From: Paramacrobiotus metropolitanus
Lineage: Eukaryota > Tardigrada > Eutardigrada > Parachela > Macrobiotidae
Assembly (NCBI RefSeq): GCF_019649055.1
Contig: NW_026570253.1
Span: 620,001-684,000, forward strand
Length of the DNA: 64,000 nt
Direction: 5' to 3'
Part shown: piece after piece, positions 35,523 through 47,113 of the stretch
Numbering within the stretch: the stretch's first letter is position 1
Layout: each line of letters begins with the position of its first letter
Translations under genes and position numbers: made by a program
Notes under the pieces: model-generated
Databases searched by the model: none
What the model was told of the DNA's origin: nothing
The model's input: the letters and a program-made list of their open reading frames with translations, nothing else

Positions 35523-38500
35523 ATGGCCGATCCGCTGATCCAAAATCCCGATGATATCCTGTACTTCTTGGGTGATCCCGGCCGATTTCAGATTCTCCAG
35601 TTTATTCTGCTAAGCTCGCAGTTTATACCAATTGCCATGAATGACCTTATACCGATTTTTTACAATATACGCCCAGTGGGATTGTATGTCAACACCCTTA
35701 ATGAGACCCGTGACAATTATTTAGGAGCGCAATATTACAATCTGTCGACGGCCTGCACACTTTTGGGACAAAGGAATTTCGCGCAAACTGACCACTTGTA
35801 CGTGTACGCTTCACCCAGGCAGCGCTCAGTGGTTGGTGATGTAAGTAAATAACTGTACTAGTAGTGTAACAAAATCAGGATTGATAACAACGGAAATGCT
35901 GGAACAATTATCGTTTGTTGAATATCAAGCGTTCCACAGTACCTACGTAATATTACGATGATGAGATAATCGTTGCCAAGACAAGATGCATTCAAAAAAA
36001 TTAAGTGCAATAGCAGGCAGAGTTTGCAGCAGCGTACTATTGTAAACAGATGTCATATTTGCACAAATTAATTAATACCGTACACCGGTTTATGTATGAG
36101 TAATCTGAAGCGGGTTTTCCATACAAATTAAGTCACACAATTGTTTACTCAGGTTTGCATACATGATACGACATATTTTAAACAAGGCAGAAATACCAAA
36201 ATAATATTAATCATTAGTGCACTGATGCATGCCCTAAGAAAGCCCAAATACTTTCTATAGTGTAGAATATAAAAAAATAAAATACAGAAAGTTCCTGGAA
36301 AGACGTATAACTTCAGTAAGCGATAAATACGCCGACAATACTAGTACTCTGGCAGCTTTCAGTTTCAACCGACTGTGGAACTATCTACCGCCTATTTTTC
36401 GCACTCACCTGGTCAGCTTATCCTTTACCTAAAATACCTTTTTTTTGGCTAATTTAAATTAGCGTTATTTCTTGGCAATGCACACTTTATCATTGCAGAA
36501 CTACATACCATAATCATTTTTAATTAATAAAGTTACATGTAAGAATACCGCACTTCATGCGTGTGCAAGTATGTTGGCGGTACGTGCAATATGTAGCGGT
36601 GCGTGCAATATGTAGCGGTGCGTGCAATATGTAGCGGTCTCTCAAATCATGTCATCAAGAGTGAGAAGTATCCCAGCGGCTTAGCGATGCTACAAGGTAT
36701 ATCTCCAGGACCGCACTTTTCTTTCTTCCAAAATTTTAAAGCGAAATGTTTAACGCAGTATACAGATATCTCATGTTTATGTATATTTTTGTACGGTATA
36801 CTACGAAATTAAATCAAACTAGATACGAAGTACAACCTTCCATAGTGTACGTGTAGACAACAATAATTAATATTAAGAAAAGTTCTTTTACTAACGTACT
36901 CATATCTTGTCATACAAAAGCCGTCGCGTGCGAGAATAAAACAGGCTTCGACCACTAAAAGCAAATTCTGCAACTTACTATTTATTTACTGTAAGCAGAA
37001 TTAGACAATTTGTGTTACGAATCCATATTACCATGGCCAGAAGAGCTTTTCTTGGTTACCATATATTGCAGATGGACTTGGTTTGCGATAAAGGATGGCT
37101 CGCGAATTTGGCCACTGCAATTTACTTTTTTGGTATGTACGAGGACGAACGATTTACTTTTTACTTTATTGGATTTTAATTTTTTGGTATGTACGAGTAC
37201 GAACTACGAATACTACGAAGTATGGATGTTCTATCAAGGTTATAGCAGAAAATTCATGAAAGGTTAATTATAAACCATGATCATGACGGTACTAGAGTAT
37301 ATTTGGCACCACTTTGGTAAAATAGTTTTAGATACAAGTATTCTAAGGAGAGCATTTTCTTCGTGATACTTTTGTCTGAAATATTTATGTGCATGTAGGT
37401 TGGCATAAGGCGTTATGATTTATAAATAAACGCGTGTCTAGCGCTTACGTTAAGTAACCGTTAAATAATTGCAATTCTTACGTCGAAGTTGCTATTGTAC
37501 AATTCCTTAAAGTGCCCAAACACAATTAATATTGTTGTTTCTTATAAAGCTGTGCACATGTAGAAATCTATTTTCATACCTTACACGCTGACAGGATCTT
37601 TATAGGACAAATAATTGGAAGTTTTGGCTTTGGAGTAATATGCGATCGCATTGGCCGAAGAAATCCACTGCTGTTTTGCAACGGTATGTGATAGCAGTCA
37701 TTAGAAATTAACATTATACAGTAACGCAATATGATACCCTGATTCTTATATTAGCCATCTTTGAAATGAATAATGACACTATTTTTTTATAGTGCTGTTT
37801 TCCGCTCTTAACGCCGGATTAATATTTTCCGCCGATTATATTTATTACGCGGTATTTTTATTCTTCATTGGGATTAGCAGACAGGTACAACAGAATAACG
37901 AACATGCATGCTGTACAGTACCAAGCACATGAAGGTTTAGTTGCTCGTGCTATTCGTTTAATACGGAAAAATCAAATTATATTCGTACACATAAAAAACT
38001 GAATGCATAAGTAGCAACTGAAGTTACCTATCTGTGTACAATACATTACAGTAAGTGTATGCCTGCAAAAGTTAATTAAACACCATGATCGTGTTAACTA
38101 AAGAAAAGTCATTGTTTATAATAATTGGGCTGCTTGTGTTTGTGATTAATATAGGGGATGCATAGTTCGTTTTTTATTCTAATGATGGAATGGATCCAGC
38201 CCCGGCGTCGCGGTACATGGGCAGCCATAGCGCAGTTTCCCTTTTCTTTGGGTGTTCTACTCTTAGCGCTAACAGGCTATCTGGTGCAGGACTGGCGCAA
38301 AATGCAACTTGTGTTGACCGTATCAAACTTTACGGCATTAGCATATTACTGGTAAATGGTAATTACTTTTTCGACATGGAGATTCCGTCTCGCAGTTTAA
38401 TAAACCTGCACATGTAGCAATTGCCCTTCAGAATAAACATAGGAGTGTTTCCGCTATTATTTTTTGCTTATCTCGCACTTCGCGCTGCTCCACTGCATAA

Positions 38501-40287
38501 TTTTAACATGATTATTCCTATTTATACAATACATATTTAACGTATGTTTGTATATGATTTTATGTAGAACACTGTATTTGGACAATGCAATAATTTCGGC
38601 TTCTTACAGGTTTGCTCCGGAGTCATTAAAATGGCTGGTGCTGCAGAATCAATTCCCAAGAATCGCAGTCATATGCACGCGTATTGCCCGATTCAATAAA
38701 ATAACGCTCTCGGAAGAAATTTTACAGGGTGTTCAGCTAATGACCATTCAGCTGCACGAAACACAAACAAAACACCGCGCCTATACCATGCTGGACTGTA
38801 TAAAAACGCCTTATCTACGCATATTTACTTTTTTGACAGGTTATTTATGGTAAACAACTTCATTCTCACAAACACACTTTACTGCAGCAATATTATTCCG
38901 ATAATGCGTTGTGGAAAAATCAATCTACATGTTCTTCATAGGTTCGCTGTGTTCATGTCCTACTTTGCTTTTTCCTTCCTCGTCGCTGGATTAGTAGGAA
39001 ATATTTATATGAATATTGCGATCAGCGGAGCTTTGGAGTTGATCCCACGCGCGCTGTGCATTTTACTGGCTTCAAAGTATGTATCTGTATGCGCGGCCGT
39101 AACAGTTAATTAAATTGACATTCTTATTAAATTTTGGTGACTGCACAATGTAGTCGAAGTGTCACATACAACTTCTATTACTCCAGCATAGAAAGTAGTG
39201 ATACGACTTCAGAGTATTTAAGGGGAAGTTTCGGTAAAGCGTACGTATACAAAAATGTGTTGGACCGCTACTTATTATTAATTCGCATGTTTGTCGATGA
39301 AGTTGATCGTACATTTAGTATATCAATCCAAAGTTGTCGTTAATTATTATTTTACATATTTAATTAATGGTTGGCTTCTTTTGATAGGTTCTCCAACCGT
39401 GCTATCCTGACCGGTCATTTTCTGCTGACAGCCGCTTTGGCTCTATCGGCCAGCGTGGTTCCCACTGCCGGCAATGTGACCCTGGCTGTTGTCCAAGCGG
39501 TTTTGGCGCAAGCTGCCCGAATGTCCGTTGTCGGGTGTTTTCCAGCGGTTGCAGTTGTGACGTCGGAATTATTTCCCACAGTTATCCGCAACAGCGGATT
39601 TAGCTGGTGCTCAGTCTTGATGCGATTGGGGGGAATGGTGATTAACAATAACTTAATATTATAATTTGCAATTACTTGTTATTTTCTTCAGTGATAGATC
39701 ACTGTATTTTTGTAAAACAGTCAGCAGGCATAAGCTTGACTTTTCCAAAAGGCAAAAAAATTTAGTATCTGTTCGTTTTTAAAGGTTCTATTTAATAATA
39801 TTTACCGGTAGCTCGCTTTGTAATGGCAGAATAACATTCTTACTCTTCTTTTACAGGTTGCACCGCAATTTATCGTGCTCGTAAGTGATCTTTATTTATG
39901 CACATCATGTTTGCTGTTACCATTACCAGTCGGTTCAAATTGCGCAGTAACAAAACAGCCAAAGTAGCTAGAAGTATAGTATTTTACGAGAATTGTGACG
40001 ATAAGTGACGATACAAGTCACATCGGTATCTCAATAGAACTACCTACTACTAAGCATACGGTTTTAAGGCAACCATCACTACATTCAGCGGACTGCCGTT
40101 TGTCGTTATATCGGTGACCGTTATTCTGGGCGCAGTGGTCGCCATCCTGCTACCGGAAACGACCGATATGAAGATGCTGTCCACTATTGCTGAAGCGGAA
40201 GCATTCGGCAAGGAAACATTCTTAGCCAATTTTAAACGCAAGGATGTTCCAGTTTTAACCGTTCGGAGAAAGCCGGCGAAAAATTGA
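35523..40287 (+). CDS. SLC22-like membrane carrier B
   Basis: Second tandem carrier, 537 residues in ten exons: 35523-35840, 37072-37132, 37606-37683, 37793-37884, 38155-38351, 38610-38849, 38942-39076, 39388-39637, 39857-39880 and 40069-40287. It shares the N-terminal DDILYFLGDPGRFQ, DLVCDKGWLANL, ICDRIGRR, FAPESLKWLVL, ALELIPRAL, TSELFPTVIRNSGF and LPETTDMK with its neighbours. Exon lengths 61, 197, 240 and 135 nt are identical to gene A, so the intron plan is shared. Two introns are unique: one after LLFCN (37684-37792), and one that isolates a 24-nt micro-exon coding eight residues (VAPQ followed by FIVL). Intron 1 is long (1,231 nt) and holds a triple 19-bp repeat. The donor of exon 2 is duplicated 54 bp downstream. 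The substrate is unknown. Confidence 0.87.
36580..36638 (+). repeat. Three tandem copies of a 19-bp unit
   Basis: The unit GCGTGCAATATGTAGCGGT is repeated three times head to tail (first copy TACGTGCAAT...) inside intron 1 of carrier B. It is a short recent minisatellite without known function. Confidence 0.7.
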
Positions 40288-41359
40288 AGAACAGAAATCG
40301 TTTCATCTTCCGGATAGCACGAAGTTATCTTGCATTGTGTCCTCGTAATCTGTAAAACAGTTACGAGCAACCCTGTACGTTAACGTCCTTAAAAGGGTTG
40401 CTGGTCTGCACGCTGCATGAAATCATAACTAGAATACGACTATGGTTACTATAGAATGATCACGACCGCCTTGTTTAAGTATTGGATAATACTGTAGTTT
40501 TTAATATTGTGGTTCTCCATAGACTGTAGCTTTATAAGTTGAAAAAACTTGTACTTACGACTGGTGGCCTGGTGCGTACTACATACAACCGGTACCGGTA
40601 GTAAGATGGATTCATTGTTTATTATGATTCTGACGTAATTCTTGTATGCTTCATTTGTTTTGCAAATTCGGATGTAACTGTGAGCTCATAATAGATTTTA
40701 AATAAATGTCTTGTACAATGTACGATATGTCAGATGGTTAGGATAATTATGCCAGATAAGCGGTAGTAATATTCAGACTGAAATTGAAGAACTGTACTAG
40801 CTGGACTCCGCAATCTTAATTAAGAAGGCGAGAGCCGCATCAAAGGTTACGTATGCGGATATTTCCTTGTATTGTACTATTCTATCGTAGATATCCACGA
40901 CTTTTGATAACCTTATAATTTTTAATAACTGACCGCTCAAACTAATCATCAGAAAAAATGGAAAATGATGTAGAATCATCGCATAACTAACCCAACTTTG
41001 TTCTACTTGTCGGTGCATGTAATTTTTTATTGTAGTTTACGGTTTTCGGCTTTCCTGTATCTCATGAATAAACAAAAGAGAGAACTGCAATAATATTAGA
41101 GTAGCGTATCATTTACGGTACAACGCTTTCCATGTTTCCGAATACTCAGAACCCGTGTACTAATTATTAACTTACAGTACAAATCAGTACGGTACGTCAT
41201 GTACGGTTACGCATTAGTGGTACTATGATGACGTGCTGCTATAGCTGGAATTATTTAAGCATTTACAGGTTAATCTGATCGTACTCCTAACACAACAAAA
41301 AATTCACAAACGAACATGGCAATGTTGTACTCCCCAACTCCTTCTACCATAACGAAACG
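40288..41359. other. Intergenic region between carrier B and the four-TM gene
   Basis: About 1.1 kb, AT-rich. A minus-strand open frame at 40797-41018 has a hydrophobic stretch but no family resemblance and no splice support. No gene called. Confidence 0.35.
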
Positions 41360-43032
41360 ATGACAGGGCTGGCGGGGACCCATCTGCAGCAGGACGACAG
41401 GGTCCGACTCACCTCTTCTGTTAATTCAGGGAAAGGTCAGCCACACAGCGATCCTAATGAACCACGACGGAAATCCTCTCTGGAAGCTCTGACGTACCGT
41501 CAGCTTATTCTTTATATGGGATTTCAGCATGTACTCATCAGCATGGTGGGTTCGTTGCTCTTTTTCGTTTGGGGTAAGTCTGTATACGAAAGGTCACAGT
41601 CATGTACTTACAACTTTAAAAGCTTCAGTGTTACACGCATTAGGAAGTTACTAAGTGCTTTCACAAAATTCAGTTACTCACTTCTTACGCTGCACCGTAC
41701 TTACGCCGCACGTTTTTCATCAAATAGCATAAACTATATAATACCGCATTATCAAAAGAAAAGCCAGGAAAAAGTACTAAATCGTTACCCCGAAAGAATA
41801 AACGGTGTAAGTGTGGTGATTTTGTTTAGTATTTTGACAATTGTGGCGTGCTTTATCCCTAAACCTTGCGTGTACCAAAGATCACGATAATAAGTACTAC
41901 TTATTCATTATGAAACTTATGTACGTATGAAAATTTCCAAAGCTACTCGTAGAGTGGGTTGCTAACGTCTTCACATACTCGTACAGTATTCGCTACTTAC
42001 AGGTGATGCGCTTATTTGTCATATTTGTCAGTTTGGCCTAATTCACCAGGTTTCGTTATTAAATTTAACAGTAGCATCGAAATTACTGTAATTTTTTCTG
42101 TGATTCGATCTCCTGTTCCCGCCGTGTTGATACGCTCTGTCCTTTATAAATCGTAGAGAAAAACTATGTCCTCGACAAGCATGTTTCTTATACTGTAGTT
42201 AGCAGTAAGTAGCGTTCATTTTGCAATTAATGTTGTTAAAGTAAAGGACGTCCATTCTCTTTGGTAGGTTATATAGATATTATGATTTTTTGGTATTAAA
42301 CATGTAAGCTTATTATAAAGATAACATGCTGATCTTTGAGCGGCCAGATGTGTACAGTTAAGTAACATAACAGGAGTACGAGTAAAGAATTCTGAACTGA
42401 GTATACAGTAATATACTGTACTCTACTCGAGTTAAGAAAATACTTACGTACTGTACTGAAGGTACACAACCTGAATTTTAACTTTTTACCGTCCGTAAAA
42501 GATAAAAAAAGAACAGTAGTACATAGTCACGTAATACTTTTTTATAATGCTCACGAAGTATATACAGTAAATATTGTGAATACGCAATTTTTTAGGGATT
42601 ACATATATCGGCGTTGCACTGATGGGATGGGAAATCACATGCGGCGTGTTATTCTTTATCGGTTACGGAGTCTTACAAATTCTACCTTTGGAAACATATG
42701 GCAGCAGCGTATCCAAAACAGTTGAACGTCTATTAAATGTTTTCGTGCTGGTGACCATGCTTTCGGTACTGCTGGCCACGGGCACGATGACATATGGCAT
42801 CTTCATCGCGTCGACGATCACCAGCTCTAATCAGACATCCCTGGAAGCGGACATCACCTTTGCCGCCGGTCTGTATGCGGCGTTGCTAGGCGTGACGATA
42901 TTGGCCGCTAAAGTCTTTTTACTGAAGAAACTCATCGAGTATTTGATTGTGCTAAGGATAGCCAATGCAATGCCGTCGCAGAATCTGACCGATCAGCATA
43001 AGATTGCAGTTTCTACTGCCGCACAAAAATAA
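41360..43032 (+). CDS. Unassigned four-membrane-segment protein
   Basis: Two exons, 41360-41573 and 42596-43032 (donor GGTAAGTC, acceptor TTTTTTAG, phase 1), 216 residues. A hydrophilic N-terminus of about 45 residues, rich in Ser, Arg and Pro, precedes four hydrophobic segments at about residues 50-72, 76-100, 118-142 and 157-180. A short polar tail follows. Two N-x-S/T sites (SSNQTS) lie in the loop between segments 3 and 4. The topology recalls MS4A/tetraspan-type proteins, but there is no tetraspanin CCG motif and I recognise no family. It sits between carriers B and C on the same strand. Whether it works with them is unknown. Confidence 0.6.
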
Positions 43033-44034
43033 CTACCGACATGGCGGAACTGTTTAGTACTGTCATACTACCGATTACTCTGTATAACAAAGTTGCAGCT
43101 GCCTGTATGTACTGGAAACTGAGCGATTGTGCGACGTAACCGTTCGCGGCCAAGAGAGTGACCGCGTTCGATTCGATTACCGTTCGATTTTCGGGCATGA
43201 TTAATTTTATCCCGAAAGTTTTTGTGTCTATCCATAATTTTCCTCTCCGAAGGCATTGGGAACAGTTTAATTATTTATGGTGCTTTACTTCCGAACCGAC
43301 CACGGTGATTTTTCTTCTTTAGCCATCTCCACCGTCCACCGACGCAGCGTATTATTATATGTACGAGTATTTGGGAACGTAGTCAACCATTATCGCAGCT
43401 ATAGCTAGACAGTAAGCGATTGCTACAGGTATAAGAACTTGGAGTCACCTTTTATAATTAGACTAAGGTAAACTTTCTAATAATTATTATAATTGTTCTT
43501 TAACGGAAAGTGCGATAAGGTAAGCAGGGTAAACTACTTCGCAGATATCATTTAAATATCGAAAAAACAACCAAACTAACTATTCTGCCTTGGGTTACAT
43601 AAAAGGTACAATAACATACTTTACAGTCAACACACTCCTTTAATAACAGCCGGAATAAACCGTCATCATTATCTTTATATTCATACAATCTTACCGACCA
43701 AAGCGTATTTATGCGCCGTTTTTATCTCCTCTACAACGCGTGGTCAGTTTAAGTCCAGCTTAGTCTTAAAAAATTCCATATTTTCCATAGGTGTGCCAAT
43801 AGATTTTTGTTTGTTTTTAATAACCAGTGGTCAGAAGATGGTTTCACCAGGTCTTAAGTACAGGAAACGTAAAGAGCACCCGAACAAGTATTCACTGCAC
43901 AGCAATAAAAAGTACTTACGATTAACATAACGACTGTAACCACGGTGACTATAGCGGACGCATACTTATGTAAATACTTGCTCTTTAGGTAAAATATGTA
44001 TATTACGTCACGCAAAAGTCCATACGTATTTCAG

Positions 44035-44415
44035 AGCGTCGAAACGTCATAAATTTAAAACGTAAGAACGTAACACCGTCAGAACGTCATAAAGTAAGAA
44101 CATCGGAACGTTAGAAAGTTAGAACGTCAGAACGTCAGAACATTAGAACGTCAGAACGTCAGAACGGTAGAACGTCAGAACGTCAAAAAGTAAGAACATC
44201 AAAACGTTAAAACGTCAGAACGTCAGAACGCCAGAATGTCAGGATGTCAGAACGTCATAACGTCAGAACGTCATAAAGTAAGAACATCAGAACGTTAGAA
44301 CGTTGGAACGTCAAAACGTCAGAACGTCATAAAGTAAGAACATCAGAACGTTAGAACGTCAGAACATCAGAACTTCAGAACGTGAGATATTAAAATTGTC
44401 AGAACGTCAAAAATT
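44035..44415 (+). repeat. 8-bp minisatellite AGAACGTC, first array
   Basis: Roughly 45 units of AGAACGTC and one-base variants. A longer pattern is visible: ATAAAGTA-AGAACATC-AGAACGTT-AGAACGT recurs 58 bp apart near 44273 and 44331. Since 8 is not a multiple of 3, all three forward frames encode the same eight-residue cycle (RTSERQNV), but variants introduce stops. No evidence of transcription. Confidence 0.85.
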
Positions 44416-44699
44416 CCGAACGTCAGCCTTTATATGTTTATAATGACCTTTCTAAAACAAAGCCAATACTATCCAGTACTTAAGTGCCGGGTGCTTAAGT
44501 ATTCACCGCACAGCAATAAAAAAGTACTTAACATAATGACTGTAACCACGAAGACTATAGCGGATGCACAAATACTCGTACTTGCTTTTTAGTGTAGATG
44601 ATAATTATTGTGCTAATAGTACTTAAATTACCTAATTTGGAAAACGTCCATAAAAGGTAAAGTACAGCGCACCTTATGTCGCATACACTGTTATCTGCA

Positions 44700-44935
44700 T
44701 ACGTCAAAACGTAAAAATATCAAAAGGTCAGAACGTCAGAAATTCAGAATATCACAACGTCAGAACATCAGAATATCAGAACGTCAGAAATTCAGTACGT
44801 CAGAACATGAGAACGTCAGAACGTGAAAAATTAAGAACGTTAGAACGGCAGAACATCAGAATATCAAAACGTGATAAATTAAAAACGTTAGAATGTCATA
44901 AATTCAGAACGTTAGAACGTCGTTACGTCTTATAA
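44700..44935 (+). repeat. 8-bp minisatellite AGAACGTC, second array
   Basis: Shorter and more degenerate array of the same unit inside the second copy of the ~600-bp segment, with many ATCA and ATTC variants. Confidence 0.8.
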
Positions 44936-45905
44936 AATACGACCACGAAAGTTTATATACGATTAAAATCATAGTCTTAAAAAACATTTTTTCTCTAATT
45001 CTGGCTTTTTTATATTTTTAATGACCTTTCCAAAATAAAGCTAAAACTATCCAGTACATAAGTGCCGAGCGCGGATGCGCGAGGCTACCTTGTAATATAA
45101 TTACCGTATTATACGGTTTCCTACAAAGCTATCTGTATACGTAGTGAACCGGAAGCCGGAAACTAGAACTGACAATGAGTTGCAGTCGCGTTAAAAAATG
45201 TATATTTGTAACATTAATTAACATTTCATATTTGTAGTCAAGTTGGCCTGAAACTATATTTCACAACAGTCGAGCGCTCTGCGGTCATCATGGCAAACGG
45301 CATCTTTCGGCATAGTTGTGGCGACTTCTCACAGTACTTACTCATCGCCTTACATAGCGGCGAAACTAAGAAGTGTGCTGGTACTGGCTAAAATTTTCTG
45401 GATTTCATGTATTAACTAACGATCATCGTCGCATTTTTAAGAGTTATTCAAACAACATGCGGGTTGCACAATAGGAAATATGGTCCCACGGGTAAGGTCC
45501 AGCAGAGACAACGGTGCATGTTTATGTGCACTTTCCTTCTTGGTGATGAGATTTGGCGAAGCTGCAAGATTTTTAAGTATTATGCATTGGTTTGGCTCAG
45601 TAATTCAAGTTTGTCTCTTATGTTATAAATTAAGGAATGGAATGAAAGTGGTGCAACTGAATATTCCTGTAGTTAACATATATAACGGATATGCACATTA
45701 AAATGCCGGTTTATGAGTTGATGCTGATGATCACAATATTTGTTTGCATTGACCTTGACAAAATTTGCATGGTTTGCAAAGATGTTAGCCGGTGTCGGTA
45801 TTGCTTTATGTGTTCGCTACTGTCGAATTGCGAAAAACCCCAGTATTGTAATTCCTCGCAGTCGGAGGTGGCTCTGGATAGTCTGACGGCTTACGCGTCT
45901 CGTAC

Positions 45906-46103
45906 TTACGTACCAACGGCTTTACGCGGCAGTTCTCCACCATAAACTGCCCGCAAGCCAAACTGTAAATTATACCGTTCAGCAACAGCAAACCGGAACA
46001 CTGTCGGCAACGTAGCGTAGCAATTGTTCGCCCAAAAAAAGAACCCCAGACAAAAGAAAACCATGTTCCAGATTAGCAAAATCCGCAATGCTGACCACTC
46101 CAT
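45906..46103 (-). CDS. Possible first exon of a small secreted or membrane protein
   Basis: ATG at 46103-46101 opens a frame of 65 codons beginning with a strongly hydrophobic segment after MEWSALR, like a signal peptide or anchor. A consensus donor GTAAGT lies just before the frame's TAA, so translation could continue in another exon, but I found none. No homology recognised. It could be chance. Confidence 0.2.
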   Translation of the reverse strand: MEWSALRILLIWNMVFFCLGFFFWANNCYATLPTVFRFAVAERYNLQFGLRAVYGGELPRKAVGT

Positions 46104-47113
46104 CACAATTTTATCACTAATCGTTTCTTTTGTCTTTCCAGCAAATTGGCTATCAACATCCTCCAGCTAATAATTAAATATTCTTCACAAATTTAAGACC
46201 AGCGCCACGACCGGAAATATGTATAATGTACATATTATTGTTTTTCATTTTTCGGTATAATCGCCAAACAATAAAATGACTGACAGCCAAGTGCGGTTAT
46301 ATCGCCAAAACCGGCAGCTAATCGGTGTAAAAACTCTCGCATAAATAAACATACCAAATTATTGGCAAAGCTGCGATAGCGATCATAAAAAGCCGGCATT
46401 TTCTGCTGGCGGAATTTGTCACTCTAGTTTCTCGCCAAAAAGAAGGCACGAGTACGCTGGAATAATGTTGTACAGATACATGTACTGTATATTTATACAT
46501 CAGTTACTTGTACTTGTACATGTACAAGATACGATATAGATATTCCATCGACCAAATAATTTTGTACGTGACATACGAATAGTAGAAGCCAGCTTCAAGC
46601 CACCTGTTAAATTATTGTTTTTTTAATTCTTAAGCGTGCTGGCTTAACAATGGTCGTTTTGAGTACAATAACAAACACCGGCAATTATTACTCCTCTTCA
46701 CTTTTATGCAGCGCGAGGGCGTACATGCGAAGACGCCGATGAATTACACGTGAGGTGTACAATGGAATATAAGTGAACTGGCATTATATGCTGAAACCTA
46801 TGCTGAATAAGCATACACATGTGCCACAGTTAAGCGACGTTTATTGTTTCGTCCAAAGAATAACACAACTACCAGTTTCTTGTCATACAGCAAGTAATAT
46901 CGTGATAACACCTCGCCGCTTGTGCCGATCCGACTATAGTCGTATTTCCGGTGCAACGCAGCAATTCTACAAACAACGAGCATGTGCGCGATATCTGATA
47001 AAAGTCAGGTTAAAACGAATTCGCATAATGCACGCCTTGATAATGCGCTTTAATACATTGTCACACCGTCGGCTTGTGCATAACTTACTTCTGTTTTTTA
47101 ACTATTTATAATC

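Larger units (their letters stand above)
43870..45070 (+). repeat. Tandem duplication of a ~600-bp segment
   Basis: Two diverged copies in the same orientation. The left boundary block (GCACAGCAATAAAAAGTACTTA followed by a CATAACGACTGTAACCACG-like stretch) occurs near 43895-43970 and again near 44508-44570. The right block (AATGACCTTTCTAAAACAAAG, then ATCCAGTACTTAAGTGCCG) occurs near 44441-44490 and again near 45020-45068. Each copy encloses a run of the AGAACGTC minisatellite. Probably unequal exchange between repeats. Confidence 0.7.
43033..47113. other. Long intergenic region between the four-TM gene and carrier C
   Basis: About 4 kb. The middle (about 43.87-45.07 kb) is two copies of a segment carrying an 8-bp minisatellite, listed separately. 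The flanks are AT-rich. A minus-strand frame at 45906-46103 is listed as a weak candidate. Other open frames (45480-45945 plus, 46773-47111 plus) lack recognisable content. The promoter of carrier C should be at the right end. Confidence 0.4.

Noticed and set aside
44035-44935. Possible CRISPR-like array
   Set aside because: The 8-bp units are contiguous with no spacers, in a spliced eukaryotic genome; this is a minisatellite.
45691-45945. Cys-rich plus-strand frame
   Set aside because: Cys spacing fits no known finger, there is no upstream exon, and the other strand is open too.
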